Shown here: one piece after another, positions 28,519 to 37,835 of the stretch | Layout: every line of letters starts with the position of its first letter | Position numbering within the stretch: position 1 is the stretch's first letter | DNA from: an uncultured Chitinophagaceae bacterium | GTDB lineage: Bacteria; Bacteroidota; Bacteroidia; Chitinophagales; Chitinophagaceae | NCBI GenBank assembly: GCA_937873715.1 | Contig: CALMYJ010000027.1 | Location: 1 to 64,000 of the forward strand | Reading direction: 5' to 3' | DNA length: 64,000 nucleotides | Notes under the pieces: generated by a model | Database searches by the model: none | The model's input: only the letters and a program-made list of their open reading frames with translations | Told to the model about the DNA's origin: nothing | Translations under genes and position numbers: made by a program

Positions 28519-30221
28519 CTTTTTGAAAAATACTTTTCTCTCAGGGCTTTATCATCAGCATAAATATCGTCGTAAAATTTAATTTTTCCATCAATGCCTT
28601 CGCAACTCATATAATTGATAAAAAGCGGCAGCCTGTTTTTTATTCCAATTCTTTTTGTTTGTTTGGTTGCAAGCCAGTTGCGGATGGAGTCGGTTGTATA
28701 CCTGAGGGTATCGCCGGGTTTAAGGTTAGTGCTGTCGTTGCGGGCAATATAGTAGGCTAATTGTTCCCACTCCTGTACCCTTACGCAGCCGTGGCTGAGT
28801 GCCCGGGCCGATTTTTTAAACAACCATCTTTCGTTGGTGTCGTGCAGGTACACATCATAGGGGTTAAAAAAATTAAATTTTATTACCCCCAGTGCATTTC
28901 TGTCGCCACTGCCCTGCATTACTCTGTAGGGTATACCCCGGCTGTATTTTTCCCAGTTTACAGTGGTAGGGTCAACCGTTTCGCCTTTTTCATTTAATAA
29001 TTTCAGGCCTATACGAGACAGGTAGTAAGGGTTGCCTTTTAGCTTAGGCAGGTATTGCTTGGCAATAATACTGGTAGGCACCGTCCACGTAGGATAAGTT
29101 ATCATATTGGTAATAGTGCTGGTGAGTACAGGTGTACGGGTTTCGGGCTTGCCGCATATAATTTTAGAGTATAGCACCACGGTATCATGGTCGCGGAGTT
29201 CAAGGTAATAGGCAGGCAGGTTTACCCAAATGTATTTTTCGGGCATACTATCGGGCAGCAGTTTGTACCGGTCTAAAGTAATGGCAATGCGTTTAAATTT
29301 TTCCACATCAGTGTTGTTCATCATTTTTACCAATTGGGTACCGTACCTGCCGTCTGCAGCAAGGCCTTTCAGTTGCTGGTATTTTTTTATGGCATTTTCC
29401 AGTTGCAGTGAGTCGGGTAGTTTATTGGTGAAAGCGATGCAGTTGCTTTCGTACAGGCGTTGCTGCAGGTTTTTTATAAACCCGATAGAATCTTTGCTGT
29501 CATGTTTTTTAAAAGGGTAACGTACATAAGTGTACGCTTTTCTATCCATACTGTCCAGGAAGCTGCCAATAAGATTTTTAAGTTGTGTATAACCAGTTTT
29601 TTTGGGCTCGGCAGCAAGCATTGTTGCCCATATTTGTTTACCCGTTGTTAACTGTTGAAGCAGGGCCAGCATGTATTTTGCCCTGTACCCGGTGTCGGAA
29701 GTCAGTTCTGTACTATCGGGTAAAAGCCTGCCAAACTTTAAGTCATGCAGTAGCCGGAGGCAGGCATCGGTGAGCAACAAATCCTTTTTTGCCCAAAGCA
29801 CAGCATTCTTTCTTTCTGCCGAATCCGTATCGGCTGTTAGGAATAATTGCTGTAACTGTTCTGCATGGTAGTCGCCTGGAAAAAAACCAAACCGTTCTGA
29901 TTGTTGTATAAAATGCTGCACAGAGTCTGCTATGGAAAGCCTTTCTTCTTCGTGGCTCCATACGGGTTTGTAGCCTGTGCTGCTGTAAAAGCTGTTGGTA
30001 AGCAGCACATACTTAAGCTGTGTACTTTCTGAAATAGTGCCTTTGTTTTGAGCGGCATAATTAAGCGTGGCTTTTATGCTTTCGCCTGCTTTTTCGTTCA
30101 TGGTTGCAATATCTTCAACCATAACACTGTCAATTTTTTCTGCAGTATTGTTACAGGCATCCAGCAAGAGGCAGCTCATTATTACTGCAGCCAATAAAAC
30201 TGTATTGTTACGCCTTACCAT
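28515..30221 (-). CDS. L,D-transpeptidase (YcbB/LdtD-like) lipoprotein
   Basis: 568 residues. The lipoprotein signal ends at CLLLDAC. A helical scaffold domain and a peptidoglycan-binding segment (AIKKYQQLKGLAADGRYG near 290) precede the YkuD catalytic domain with the signature SHGCVRVQEW near 473-482, which contains the nucleophilic cysteine. The domain order matches LdtD/YcbB. Such enzymes make 3-3 cross-links or attach proteins to peptidoglycan. It is divergent from the VanX-like gene with a 63-base gap. Confidence 0.9.
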   Translation of the reverse strand: MVRRNNTVLLAAVIMSCLLLDACNNTAEKIDSVMVEDIATMNEKAGESIKATLNYAAQNKGTISESTQLKYVLLTNSFYSSTGYKPVWSHEEERLSIADSVQHFIQQSERFGFFPGDYHAEQLQQLFLTADTDSAERKNAVLWAKKDLLLTDACLRLLHDLKFGRLLPDSTELTSDTGYRAKYMLALLQQLTTGKQIWATMLAAEPKKTGYTQLKNLIGSFLDSMDRKAYTYVRYPFKKHDSKDSIGFIKNLQQRLYESNCIAFTNKLPDSLQLENAIKKYQQLKGLAADGRYGTQLVKMMNNTDVEKFKRIAITLDRYKLLPDSMPEKYIWVNLPAYYLELRDHDTVVLYSKIICGKPETRTPVLTSTITNMITYPTWTVPTSIIAKQYLPKLKGNPYYLSRIGLKLLNEKGETVDPTTVNWEKYSRGIPYRVMQGSGDRNALGVIKFNFFNPYDVYLHDTNERWLFKKSARALSHGCVRVQEWEQLAYYIARNDSTNLKPGDTLRYTTDSIRNWLATKQTKRIGIKNRLPLFINYMSCEGIDGKIKFYDDIYADDKALREKYFSKR

Positions 30222-30284
30222 ATTTGAAGGGAATAATTGTATTTTTCATATTACGGATATTGGTAAACTTGTATACCTAAATGT

Positions 30285-30983
30285 ATGAATAGATTTTACA
30301 TGCTGTTGTTTTTCGGGCTGCTTTTTATTAAGGTGGCTGCACAGCCTATTGAAAGGCACAGTCCTGCCTTAAAAGTTATTCGTGATACCGCAGTGTTTAA
30401 AAAAACGGTAAGCCGGGATACCGGCAAGCAGATGACAGATGTAAAAAAAGCAGTACCGGGTATAGTTGTTGACCTGCGGTATGCTGGTGTAAATAACTTT
30501 TTGGCCAGGCCGATATACCCGGCATTAAGCACTACCTGGCTCCGCAAAAAGGCGGCAGCAGCCTTAGCCAAAGTGCAGGCCCGCCTGCAGGCACAGGGAT
30601 TGGGATTAAAGATATTTGATGCATACCGGCCTTATACCGCCACCGTACAAATGTGGCAGCAGGTGCAGGATGAGCGCTATGCTGCTGATCCGAAAAAAGG
30701 AAGTGGGCATAACCGTGGTATTGCGGTAGATCTTACCCTTGTTGATTTACACACCGGCGCAGAACTGGATATGGGTACAGGCTTTGATAATTTTACTGAT
30801 ACGGCGCATCATGATTTTACAGCTTTACCATTGCCAGTGCTTCAAAACCGGTTGCTTTTAAAAAGAGTGATGGAAGATAACGGCTTTGTAGCACTGCCTA
30901 CCGAGTGGTGGCATTATGCACTACCCGATGCACAGCGGTATGAACTGCTTGATATTCCATTTAGCTATTTGCTGCAATACTAA
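30285..30983 (+). CDS. D-alanyl-D-alanine dipeptidase (VanX/DdpX-like, M15D)
   Basis: 232 residues with a signal peptide. The zinc site is complete: SGHNRGIAVD (S140, H142, D149) and EWWHY (E207, H210). The FDAYRP motif near 110 fits the same family. Members cleave D-Ala-D-Ala dipeptide; in bacteria without van genes they recycle wall peptides as a nutrient. A periplasmic location and neighbouring wall enzymes support a peptidoglycan role, not antibiotic resistance. Confidence 0.88.
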   Translation: MNRFYMLLFFGLLFIKVAAQPIERHSPALKVIRDTAVFKKTVSRDTGKQMTDVKKAVPGIVVDLRYAGVNNFLARPIYPALSTTWLRKKAAAALAKVQARLQAQGLGLKIFDAYRPYTATVQMWQQVQDERYAADPKKGSGHNRGIAVDLTLVDLHTGAELDMGTGFDNFTDTAHHDFTALPLPVLQNRLLLKRVMEDNGFVALPTEWWHYALPDAQRYELLDIPFSYLLQY

Positions 30984-30986
30984 GGC

Positions 30987-32057
30987 TTAGTCTTTAAAAG
31001 CATCCATAGCCACTGTGGGCCTGCCGCTGTTATCAAAAGCGCCAAGCGTATATCCTTTCCAGTTATTATGGCATTGAGGTTCCCAGTAAAATACACCCAG
31101 GCCCTTGTTGCCGGGCAGTAATTTGTTTTTGGCAATAATATCTTTCAAAAATAACTGGCAGGTATCAGCAGCATCCCAGGGCATGCCCACTTCGCTAATC
31201 ATTACCGGCTTATTGTAGCGTACAGTCATGTTGTTCATATTAAGCAGGCATTGCTGGTTCAATTGCCGCCAGTTGTTTACGGTTGGGTACAGCGACATGG
31301 CAATGATATCATACCTAGTACTGTTGGCCTGCAGGCCGTCGAATATCCAGCGAAACAGGTCGTTGTTCCAGCCATTAGAGATGTGTACAATTACTTTGAT
31401 ATTGCTGCTGACAGCTTTTACGGCATCATACCCGGCTTGTATCAGTGCGGCAAACTGGTTCATATTAGTAGATGCCCTGCCGTCTTCCCAAAGCATGCCG
31501 TCATCATTTTCGTTGCCTACCTGTACCCACTCGGGGGTTACGCCGGCTGTTTTGAGCTGCAGTAGTACATCGGTGGTATGCGCTGCCAGTGCAGCTTTAA
31601 GTTCGGTAAATGACAGTGTTTTCCAGGCCGCAGGTTTGTTTTGTTTGCCGGGGTCGGCCCACCAGTCGCTATAATGAAAATCAATCATAATACGCATGCC
31701 GGCATTTTTCGCCCTTACTGCCTGTTTTACCACATCGGCGGCATTGCACCAGCCGTCGGCAGGGTTTACCCACACCCTGAGCCTGATGGCATTAATGCCT
31801 TTGCTTTTGAGCAGTTCAATACAATCCTGTTCGGTGCCGCTATTGTTGTAAAATTTTTTTCCGGCAGCTTCCATTTCGCTGAGCCAGCCAATATCAGCCC
31901 CTTTTGCAAAAACTACAGTACTGGTGTCGGGTGCAGGCGGCGGTGGCGGCACTACCGGTGGCGGTGGGGGTACAGTGCTTACGGCAGGGGTTTTACTGCA
32001 GCAGATAAAAAATAAAGTGATACCGGCTATGGCAAATCGTAGCAGCAGTGTTTTCAT
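30987..32057 (-). CDS. GH53 arabinogalactan endo-beta-1,4-galactanase, lipoprotein
   Basis: 356 residues from the ATG at 32057. A lipoprotein signal (LFFICC) is followed by a proline-rich linker (30-42) and a GH53 barrel: GADIGWLSEME, RLRVWVNP, acid/base E183 in VGNEND and nucleophile E289 in ISEVGMPW. The enzyme cuts beta-1,4-galactan side chains of pectin and is probably held on the cell surface. It is downstream of the beta-helix gene on the same strand with a 50-base gap, and convergent with the dipeptidase gene three bases away. Confidence 0.92.
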   Translation of the reverse strand: MKTLLLRFAIAGITLFFICCSKTPAVSTVPPPPPVVPPPPPAPDTSTVVFAKGADIGWLSEMEAAGKKFYNNSGTEQDCIELLKSKGINAIRLRVWVNPADGWCNAADVVKQAVRAKNAGMRIMIDFHYSDWWADPGKQNKPAAWKTLSFTELKAALAAHTTDVLLQLKTAGVTPEWVQVGNENDDGMLWEDGRASTNMNQFAALIQAGYDAVKAVSSNIKVIVHISNGWNNDLFRWIFDGLQANSTRYDIIAMSLYPTVNNWRQLNQQCLLNMNNMTVRYNKPVMISEVGMPWDAADTCQLFLKDIIAKNKLLPGNKGLGVFYWEPQCHNNWKGYTLGAFDNSGRPTVAMDAFKD

Positions 32058-32107
32058 GATGGCTTTATTTTTCAATTTTAACATGCAATGTTTTTTTAAA
32101 ATTATAG

Positions 32108-34123
32108 CTATTCTGTTTTTATCAGTATCGCTGCGCTTAGGGGTGGTAGTGGCAGGTGATTGCTGTACCTGTTGCCATATACATCTGTATAGTTACCGTT
32201 GAGTTTTTCATTTTTGGATTGACGGGATGCATTATATACAAATTTTACCAGTGCCTGGTTTACTGAAAATGCTTTTGAATTTTTATCGTATCCCACTTCA
32301 TTCGTCCAGTAGCTTAAGGGCTGTGTAAAGGTTCTGTATTCTTTGCCTCCTGTTTTCATAGTGGCAAAAGAAAAGGGGAGTTTGACAGCATTGGATGTAA
32401 AATAATAATTGTTGTCAACTTTTGCTGCTGCTTTCATATCGGCGGTAAGGGATAGTGCCGGCCGGTCTATCTGTGAATTGGAGTAAGCCGCTTTGTAGGG
32501 GAAAAAAATATTTTCCTGTATGGTGATATTTCTTGTAGGCGGAGCATTTTCGTAACGCTGTATAGAGAAAGCACTTTCATTATTAAAAACGGTATTGTGC
32601 CGCATGGTAATATTGCTAACGCTGTTGCAATATAAAGCTGCACCGCCGCAGTAGGCTATGCTGTTGCTGTCGATAAGTATATTGTTGCTGCCATCATCGC
32701 AGTAGATACCCCTTGCCTTGTACCGGTCTTCGTTGGTACCGGCAAGTGTACCCCGGCAGTACAGTACAATGTTTTTGCGGATGATCCTGTTGCTGTACTG
32801 TTTGGGTGATGGTCCCTTGCCCACATAGGTGTAAATACCTCCGCCATCATCCCGTACCAGCAGGCAGTTGCTTACGAGGTTGCCATAAATAAGTACATCA
32901 TTACCCTGCCATTCTATACCGGCATAGCCTGCGCTGTCAATAGTGTTGTAAGCAATTGTTACATTGCTGCCACCTGTAACGGTTATGGCTGCCCTGCCCG
33001 GAGCATCGTCCGGAATTTCCATACCGGGTATAAGGCAGGTATTTTTTACGGTGCAGTATTGAACAGTACTGTTGTTGTAGCCACCACTGCCTGAATTGCG
33101 GATAAAAATGCCGCAGCCCAGTGTATTGTTAATGCTGCAGTGTTCAACAGTGGCTTCGGAGGTTTGCCAGTTCAGGATGGCATACCTGCCCATAAAGTTG
33201 AAACTGCATTGTGTGATAGTGCAGCCACTGGTAGTATTGCTGCTAATGGCTGCCTCGTTTGCGCCTTCAAAATGCAAGTTGCTGATATGTATGTTGGCGC
33301 TTCGGCCAATATTGAGCAATACGTCTACCGTGCTAATTTTTGCAATTGCCTGTTGCGGCCCATACTGGCCAAAGTATACTTGTATTTTTTTTTCTTTTGC
33401 ATTGGCATACCATTCTCCAGGCTGGTTGAGTGTAGCCGGGTGGCGTTGTATAAAAAAACCAAAGCCCGGTATACCGGGGTAAATATTGCCATCGCCGGGC
33501 TGCCTGTATTGTATGTTTTTTGCATTTTGCGCCACCAGGGGGTTGCGTTCCAGCAGCCATCTTCTTTTTTTAATAACTACTTCTGCCCCATTCCAGTTTT
33601 GAGTAAGCGGCTTTTCTGCTGTAATGCTTGCAATTGCCGAAGGCGTTGCACTGCCACCTGTACCGGTATACCGCAGGTAGCCGCCATTGCTTTCATTGCT
33701 GTTGGGGTATCGTCCTACAGGCTGAACCTTTTCGTTGAGCACCACCAGGTTTACATTGGGCATTATGCCAGGTACATCAGCCATCCATATACCACTGCCT
33801 GCCGGCACCCAGTTGCTTACGCTGGTGAAGCCGGAAATTACCGGTGTTTTACCATTGCCATAAGCGCCAAAATGTAATGGTGCTTTTTTACTGCCCGAAG
33901 CACCCAGTTTGATGCTGCCATAAAAGCTATCGCCCCGGTGGAATAAAAAACTATCTCCCGGCTCAGCATATTGCAAGGCCCGGTTTAACCGTTCAATGGT
34001 TTTCCAGGCGGTTTGCGGCGAATTGCCTTTGGCATTATCATCTCCACGGGCAGATAGGTAATAGGTGGTGGCGGCGCCATTCATGTGCACCAGGAGTAAC
34101 AGTAATATATACCTGCTTTTCAT
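32108..34123 (-). CDS. Secreted right-handed parallel beta-helix protein
   Basis: 671 residues with a signal peptide (YILLLLLVHMNGAA). It begins like many parallel beta-helix polysaccharide enzymes: YYLSARGDDNAKGNSPQTAW and then AEPGDSFLFHRGDSFYG. Repeating turns rich in Asn/Ser/Gly (SNVTIAYNTIDSAGYAGI, NILIDSNSIAYCGGAALY, NITMRHNTVF) extend over about 270-560. This resembles polysaccharide lyases and rhamnogalacturonan or chondroitin enzymes, but I cannot name a family or active site. Being just upstream of the galactanase suggests a pectic substrate. Confidence 0.75.
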   Translation of the reverse strand: MKSRYILLLLLVHMNGAATTYYLSARGDDNAKGNSPQTAWKTIERLNRALQYAEPGDSFLFHRGDSFYGSIKLGASGSKKAPLHFGAYGNGKTPVISGFTSVSNWVPAGSGIWMADVPGIMPNVNLVVLNEKVQPVGRYPNSNESNGGYLRYTGTGGSATPSAIASITAEKPLTQNWNGAEVVIKKRRWLLERNPLVAQNAKNIQYRQPGDGNIYPGIPGFGFFIQRHPATLNQPGEWYANAKEKKIQVYFGQYGPQQAIAKISTVDVLLNIGRSANIHISNLHFEGANEAAISSNTTSGCTITQCSFNFMGRYAILNWQTSEATVEHCSINNTLGCGIFIRNSGSGGYNNSTVQYCTVKNTCLIPGMEIPDDAPGRAAITVTGGSNVTIAYNTIDSAGYAGIEWQGNDVLIYGNLVSNCLLVRDDGGGIYTYVGKGPSPKQYSNRIIRKNIVLYCRGTLAGTNEDRYKARGIYCDDGSNNILIDSNSIAYCGGAALYCNSVSNITMRHNTVFNNESAFSIQRYENAPPTRNITIQENIFFPYKAAYSNSQIDRPALSLTADMKAAAKVDNNYYFTSNAVKLPFSFATMKTGGKEYRTFTQPLSYWTNEVGYDKNSKAFSVNQALVKFVYNASRQSKNEKLNGNYTDVYGNRYSNHLPLPPLSAAILIKTE

Positions 34124-34150
34124 TTGAAATAAAAGGAGGGATGTAAATAA

Positions 34151-34180
34151 AAAAGTTTACAACTGCTGTTGTAAACTTAC
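34151..34180 (-). terminator. Terminator after the small secreted protein
   Basis: GTTTACAAC (34155-34163) and GTTGTAAAC (34168-34176) form a perfect nine-pair stem. An A run before it on the plus strand gives a T run in the minus-strand transcript. It separates the gene ending at 34223 from the beta-helix operon. Confidence 0.8.
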
Positions 34181-34222
34181 AATTATGTTTTTCAGCCCTG
34201 CACAAGGCTGGTTATTTTAACA

Positions 34223-34498
34223 TTATTCCTGTGCTTTTAGCGGGGCATCTGCCGGTTGTGCTTTGGCTTTCTTTTTTGCAACCAGGTTAGGCGAAACAGG
34301 TTTTTTACGTTCGCCATTGCTGATATCCGTATCGGTATTACGGGGTATAGGTTTGTGTTGTACCCGTTGCAGGGGCATATTGGAGGTTGCAAGTTTTTTT
34401 TGTGGTGCCGGGGCTGGTTGTTTTGCAGCAGCCTGTTGGGCATTTGCCAGTATTGTACAACCACAAATCATAACCAAAAGCGAAAGACTTTTTTTCAT
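34223..34498 (-). CDS. Small secreted Lys/Pro/Ala-rich protein
   Basis: 91 residues from the ATG at 34498. A signal peptide (LSLLVMICGCTILANAQ) is followed by low-complexity sequence rich in Lys, Pro, Gln and Ala, probably unfolded. No domain is recognised. The signal peptide, reasonable length and own terminator support a real gene. Confidence 0.55.
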   Translation of the reverse strand: MKKSLSLLVMICGCTILANAQQAAAKQPAPAPQKKLATSNMPLQRVQHKPIPRNTDTDISNGERKKPVSPNLVAKKKAKAQPADAPLKAQE

Positions 34499-34572
34499 AC
34501 ACACATTTTTTTAGTGCATTAAAGGTAAAGTTTTTGGATATAAATATGCACTTCAGGTTTTTGGTTGGTACT

Positions 34573-36807
34573 TTATTTTCCAAACTTTTGTTTTAAGGCA
34601 GCCAATGCATCCTGTATGGGCATATCGGAAATGGGCTTCAGTTGCTTAGGCTGTTGCCGGTTTTGCCTTTCCTGTCGGTTGCCTGTCGGTGCCGGCTGTG
34701 TTTGTTTGATGGATAAAGCAATTCTTTTGCGTACAGCATCCACTTCCAGCACTTTAACCTGCACTTTTTGGTTGAGCTTAAGTACTTCGGCCGGGTCGGT
34801 AATGTACTTGTGAGCAATTTCAGATACATGCACCAGCCCGTCCTGCTTTACGCCAATATCCACAAAAGCGCCAAAACGGGTGATATTGGTAACCACCCCA
34901 GGTACCTCCATGCCCGGGTGTACATCGGCAATACTGTAAATATTGGCAAATTCAAAAGCCTGTGCTTCGGCACGGGGATCAAGGCCGGGTTTTTGCAGCT
35001 CGTTCAGTATATCCTTTATCGTGAGTTCACCAATTTGTTCGGTGGCATATTTTTTAGCATCCGCTTTTTTTAATTCCTCCTGTTTGCCGATGATATCTTT
35101 TACGGCTATACCTAAATCTTTGGCAATGGTTTCTACAATGCTGTAAGCTTCGGGATGCACGGCACTATTGTCGAGTATATTATCGCCATCTTTTACCCGT
35201 AAAAACCCGGCACACTGTTCAAATGCTTTACCACCAAGGCGGGGCACTTGCAGTAATTGCTGCCGGCTGGTAAAGCGTCCTTTTTCGTTGCGGTATTTTA
35301 CGATATTATCGGCCAGTGTGCTGCCTATGCCGCTTACATAACTCAGCAGGTGTTTGCTGGCGGTATTGAGATTTACCCCTACACTGTTTACACAACTAAT
35401 AACCGTGGCATCCAGTTTTTCTTTAAGTCTGGCCTGGTTTACATCATGCTGGTATTGGCCTACGCCAATGCTTTTGGGGTCAATTTTTACAAGTTCTGCT
35501 AATGGGTCCATCAGCCGGCGGCCGATACTAACGGCGCCCCGTACCGTAATATCTTCATTGGGAAATTCTTCTCTTGCAGTTTCGGAGGCCGAGTAAATAG
35601 AAGCACCATCTTCATTCACTAAAAATACGGGCAGGCCCAGGTTCAATTTTTTAATGAACTGCTCTGTTTCACGCCCTGCCGTACCATCGCCGATGGCAAA
35701 TACCTCTATACCGTATTGTTCAACGAGGTTTTTAATTTTTATTTCTTCTGTATGTGTACGGTTGCTTTCATGCGGAAAGATGAGGTCGGTTTTTTGCAAA
35801 TCACCTTTTTCATCGAGGCATACCACTTTGCAGCCGGTACGGTAGCCCGGGTCGATCGCCAAAATTCTTTTGCTGCCTAATGGTGAACTTAATAACAGTT
35901 GCCGAAGGTTTTCGGCAAACACGTTGATGGCTTCTTCATCCGCCCTTGTTTTTAAAGCAGTTCTGAACTCTGTTTCCAGCGAAGGCTGCAACAGCCTTTT
36001 GTAGGCATCCTTTATCGCTTTGCTGATGTGTGGGCTGCAGGTGCTCTTGCTTTTAATATACATTGCTTCAATACTTTCCAGCGCATGTTCTTCTGCCGGG
36101 GCAATTTCAATACGGAGGAAGCCTTCTAAAAAGCCACGCAGTACCGCCAGTATCCGGTGAGAGGGAATGGTGGCTACCGGCTCGGAAAAATCAAAATAAT
36201 CTTTGTATTTGGCAGCTTCTGTTTCTTTATCTGTTACCAGTTTGCTATGCAGCCGGGCTTCTTTTTCAAACAGGTGGCGCAGCTTTGCCCTTACCTGTGC
36301 ATCTTCATTAATCATTTCGGCAATAATATCCCTTGCGCCTTGTAAGGCCGCATCTGCATCTGCTACTTTATCGCTGATGTATGTTGCTGCTTCGCCGGCC
36401 ACATCAATGTCTTTTTGCTCAAGCAGCAGTTTGGCCAATGGCTCCAGCCCGTTTTCTTTTGCGGTTTGTGCTTTGGTTTTGCGTTTGGGTTTGTAAGGCA
36501 GGTAAATGTCTTCCAGTACGGCCAAAGTAGTGGCAGCATCAATTTTTTGTTGCAGGGCCTCTGTCATTTTTCCCTGCTCTGTAATGGCTTTTTCAATAAA
36601 CGTTTTACGCTCTGTAAACTCTTTTAGAAATTTTGCTTCCTCCTGTACCTGCTGTACCTGCACTTCATCCAGTGCACCGGTTTTGTCCTTACGGTATCGG
36701 GCAATAAAAGGAATGGTAGCGCCTTCTTCAAGCAGGGCCAGCACAGCTTCTACCTGCTGCAATTTTAATTTGAGTGTTGCCGCTATCGGTTGTATAAATG
36801 GATTCAT
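34573..36807 (-). CDS. tex: Tex-family RNA-binding transcription accessory protein
   Basis: 744 residues, full length. The N-terminal helical part (EEGATIPFIARYRKDKTG) is followed by a YqgF/RNase-H-like domain (ILAIDPGYRTGCKVVCLDE near 327), helix-hairpin-helix repeats (LLSYVSGIGSTLADNIV near 495) and a C-terminal S1 domain (GVVTNITRFGAFVDIGVKQD near 645). Tex is related to eukaryotic Spt6 and is a conserved cytoplasmic nucleic-acid-binding protein. It appears to be transcribed alone. Confidence 0.95.
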   Translation of the reverse strand: MNPFIQPIAATLKLKLQQVEAVLALLEEGATIPFIARYRKDKTGALDEVQVQQVQEEAKFLKEFTERKTFIEKAITEQGKMTEALQQKIDAATTLAVLEDIYLPYKPKRKTKAQTAKENGLEPLAKLLLEQKDIDVAGEAATYISDKVADADAALQGARDIIAEMINEDAQVRAKLRHLFEKEARLHSKLVTDKETEAAKYKDYFDFSEPVATIPSHRILAVLRGFLEGFLRIEIAPAEEHALESIEAMYIKSKSTCSPHISKAIKDAYKRLLQPSLETEFRTALKTRADEEAINVFAENLRQLLLSSPLGSKRILAIDPGYRTGCKVVCLDEKGDLQKTDLIFPHESNRTHTEEIKIKNLVEQYGIEVFAIGDGTAGRETEQFIKKLNLGLPVFLVNEDGASIYSASETAREEFPNEDITVRGAVSIGRRLMDPLAELVKIDPKSIGVGQYQHDVNQARLKEKLDATVISCVNSVGVNLNTASKHLLSYVSGIGSTLADNIVKYRNEKGRFTSRQQLLQVPRLGGKAFEQCAGFLRVKDGDNILDNSAVHPEAYSIVETIAKDLGIAVKDIIGKQEELKKADAKKYATEQIGELTIKDILNELQKPGLDPRAEAQAFEFANIYSIADVHPGMEVPGVVTNITRFGAFVDIGVKQDGLVHVSEIAHKYITDPAEVLKLNQKVQVKVLEVDAVRKRIALSIKQTQPAPTGNRQERQNRQQPKQLKPISDMPIQDALAALKQKFGK

Positions 36808-37048
36808 CTTTTAATTTTTAGGGCAGCGAAAATAAAGGGGCAGGGGCAAATAAAAAATTCTTTCGAATGGCCTATCCGCTTTATACCACGCTGCCCGTTT
36901 CGTATGTGCCCCCTGGTTAGAAAAAATAAATACATGCTTTTACTTGCAAAGGAAAAATAATGTATCTACATTGATACAGCTTTCCAACAGCCCTTCCAAA
37001 CTTCAAACCCTGTTTCTTCTTTTTTAAACATCTAAACTTTATTGCAAC

Positions 37049-37768
37049 ATGAGAAAGATTTTTCTTCTCTGCCTCCTTATGCCTCTGCTGGCCATAGGAC
37101 AGAAAAAAAATGTAGTGAATGCCACAAGGGTATTCCCCAAAATTGACAAAGTGCTTGAATTTGAAAAAGCACTGGCAGCCCATGCCCAAAAGTACCATAA
37201 TGGCGACTGGAAATGGCGTGTATTTGAAATACAAAGCGGCCCTGATGCCGGGGGCTATCATATTACTGAAGGCCCGGTAAGCTGGGAGCAAATTGATAAC
37301 CGGGGCAACCTGGGTACGGAGCATAACCTTGACTGGCATAAGAATATTGCGCCGTTTTTAACTGAAAAATATGTGTCAACTTATTCAATATACCAGGATA
37401 CACTCAGCACTGTTGCGGTAACAGATTATGCCAGTAAAATCAATATCACCCACTGGTATCCCAAACCGGGCTGGGGATATAAAATCAGGGAAGTGCTGGT
37501 AAAAATGAAAAAAGCCTGGGAGGCCGGCAACGAATCGATAGCCGTGTACACTTCCAGCAGTTCAGGGGAGGCACAGTTTGCCGTGGTTACCCGGTACAAA
37601 CAAGGATTGAAGGAAAGAGAAGAGGGTTTTAGAAAAGCTTTAAAAGAACGCTTTGAAACCATTTACGGCGAAGACTCCTGGGATTTGATAGATGAAATGG
37701 TAAAGAATTATGTGGATCATTTTTGGAGTGAATTACTTTTTTTGAGAGCCGATTTAAGTTCAAAGTAA
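37049..37768 (+). CDS. Secreted protein of unknown function
   Basis: 239 residues with a clear signal peptide (MRKIFLLCLLMPLLAIGQ). The mature part has two roughly similar halves, each with an aromatic-rich strand and helix (FPKIDKVLEFEKALAAHAQ, and ALKERFETIYGEDSW near the end), which could be a duplicated ferredoxin-like (dimeric alpha-beta barrel) fold. I do not recognise a family. It is isolated between Tex and a convergent nuclease gene. Confidence 0.6.
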   Translation: MRKIFLLCLLMPLLAIGQKKNVVNATRVFPKIDKVLEFEKALAAHAQKYHNGDWKWRVFEIQSGPDAGGYHITEGPVSWEQIDNRGNLGTEHNLDWHKNIAPFLTEKYVSTYSIYQDTLSTVAVTDYASKINITHWYPKPGWGYKIREVLVKMKKAWEAGNESIAVYTSSSSGEAQFAVVTRYKQGLKEREEGFRKALKERFETIYGEDSWDLIDEMVKNYVDHFWSELLFLRADLSSK

Positions 37769-37835
37769 AATCGGTTTTGAAGCTATTGTTAGCGGGAAAA
37801 AATAGTGGTATTGCTGTAGTGGCAGTGCCACTGTT

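Noticed and set aside
30285..30983. Vancomycin-resistance vanX
   Set aside because: There are no vanH, vanA, vanR or vanS genes; the signal peptide and wall-enzyme neighbours fit a periplasmic recycling dipeptidase in a Gram-negative cell.
33140..33877. 245-residue plus-strand frame
   Set aside because: It is antisense to the beta-helix gene and is rich in Cys/Tyr/Ala runs typical of shadow frames.
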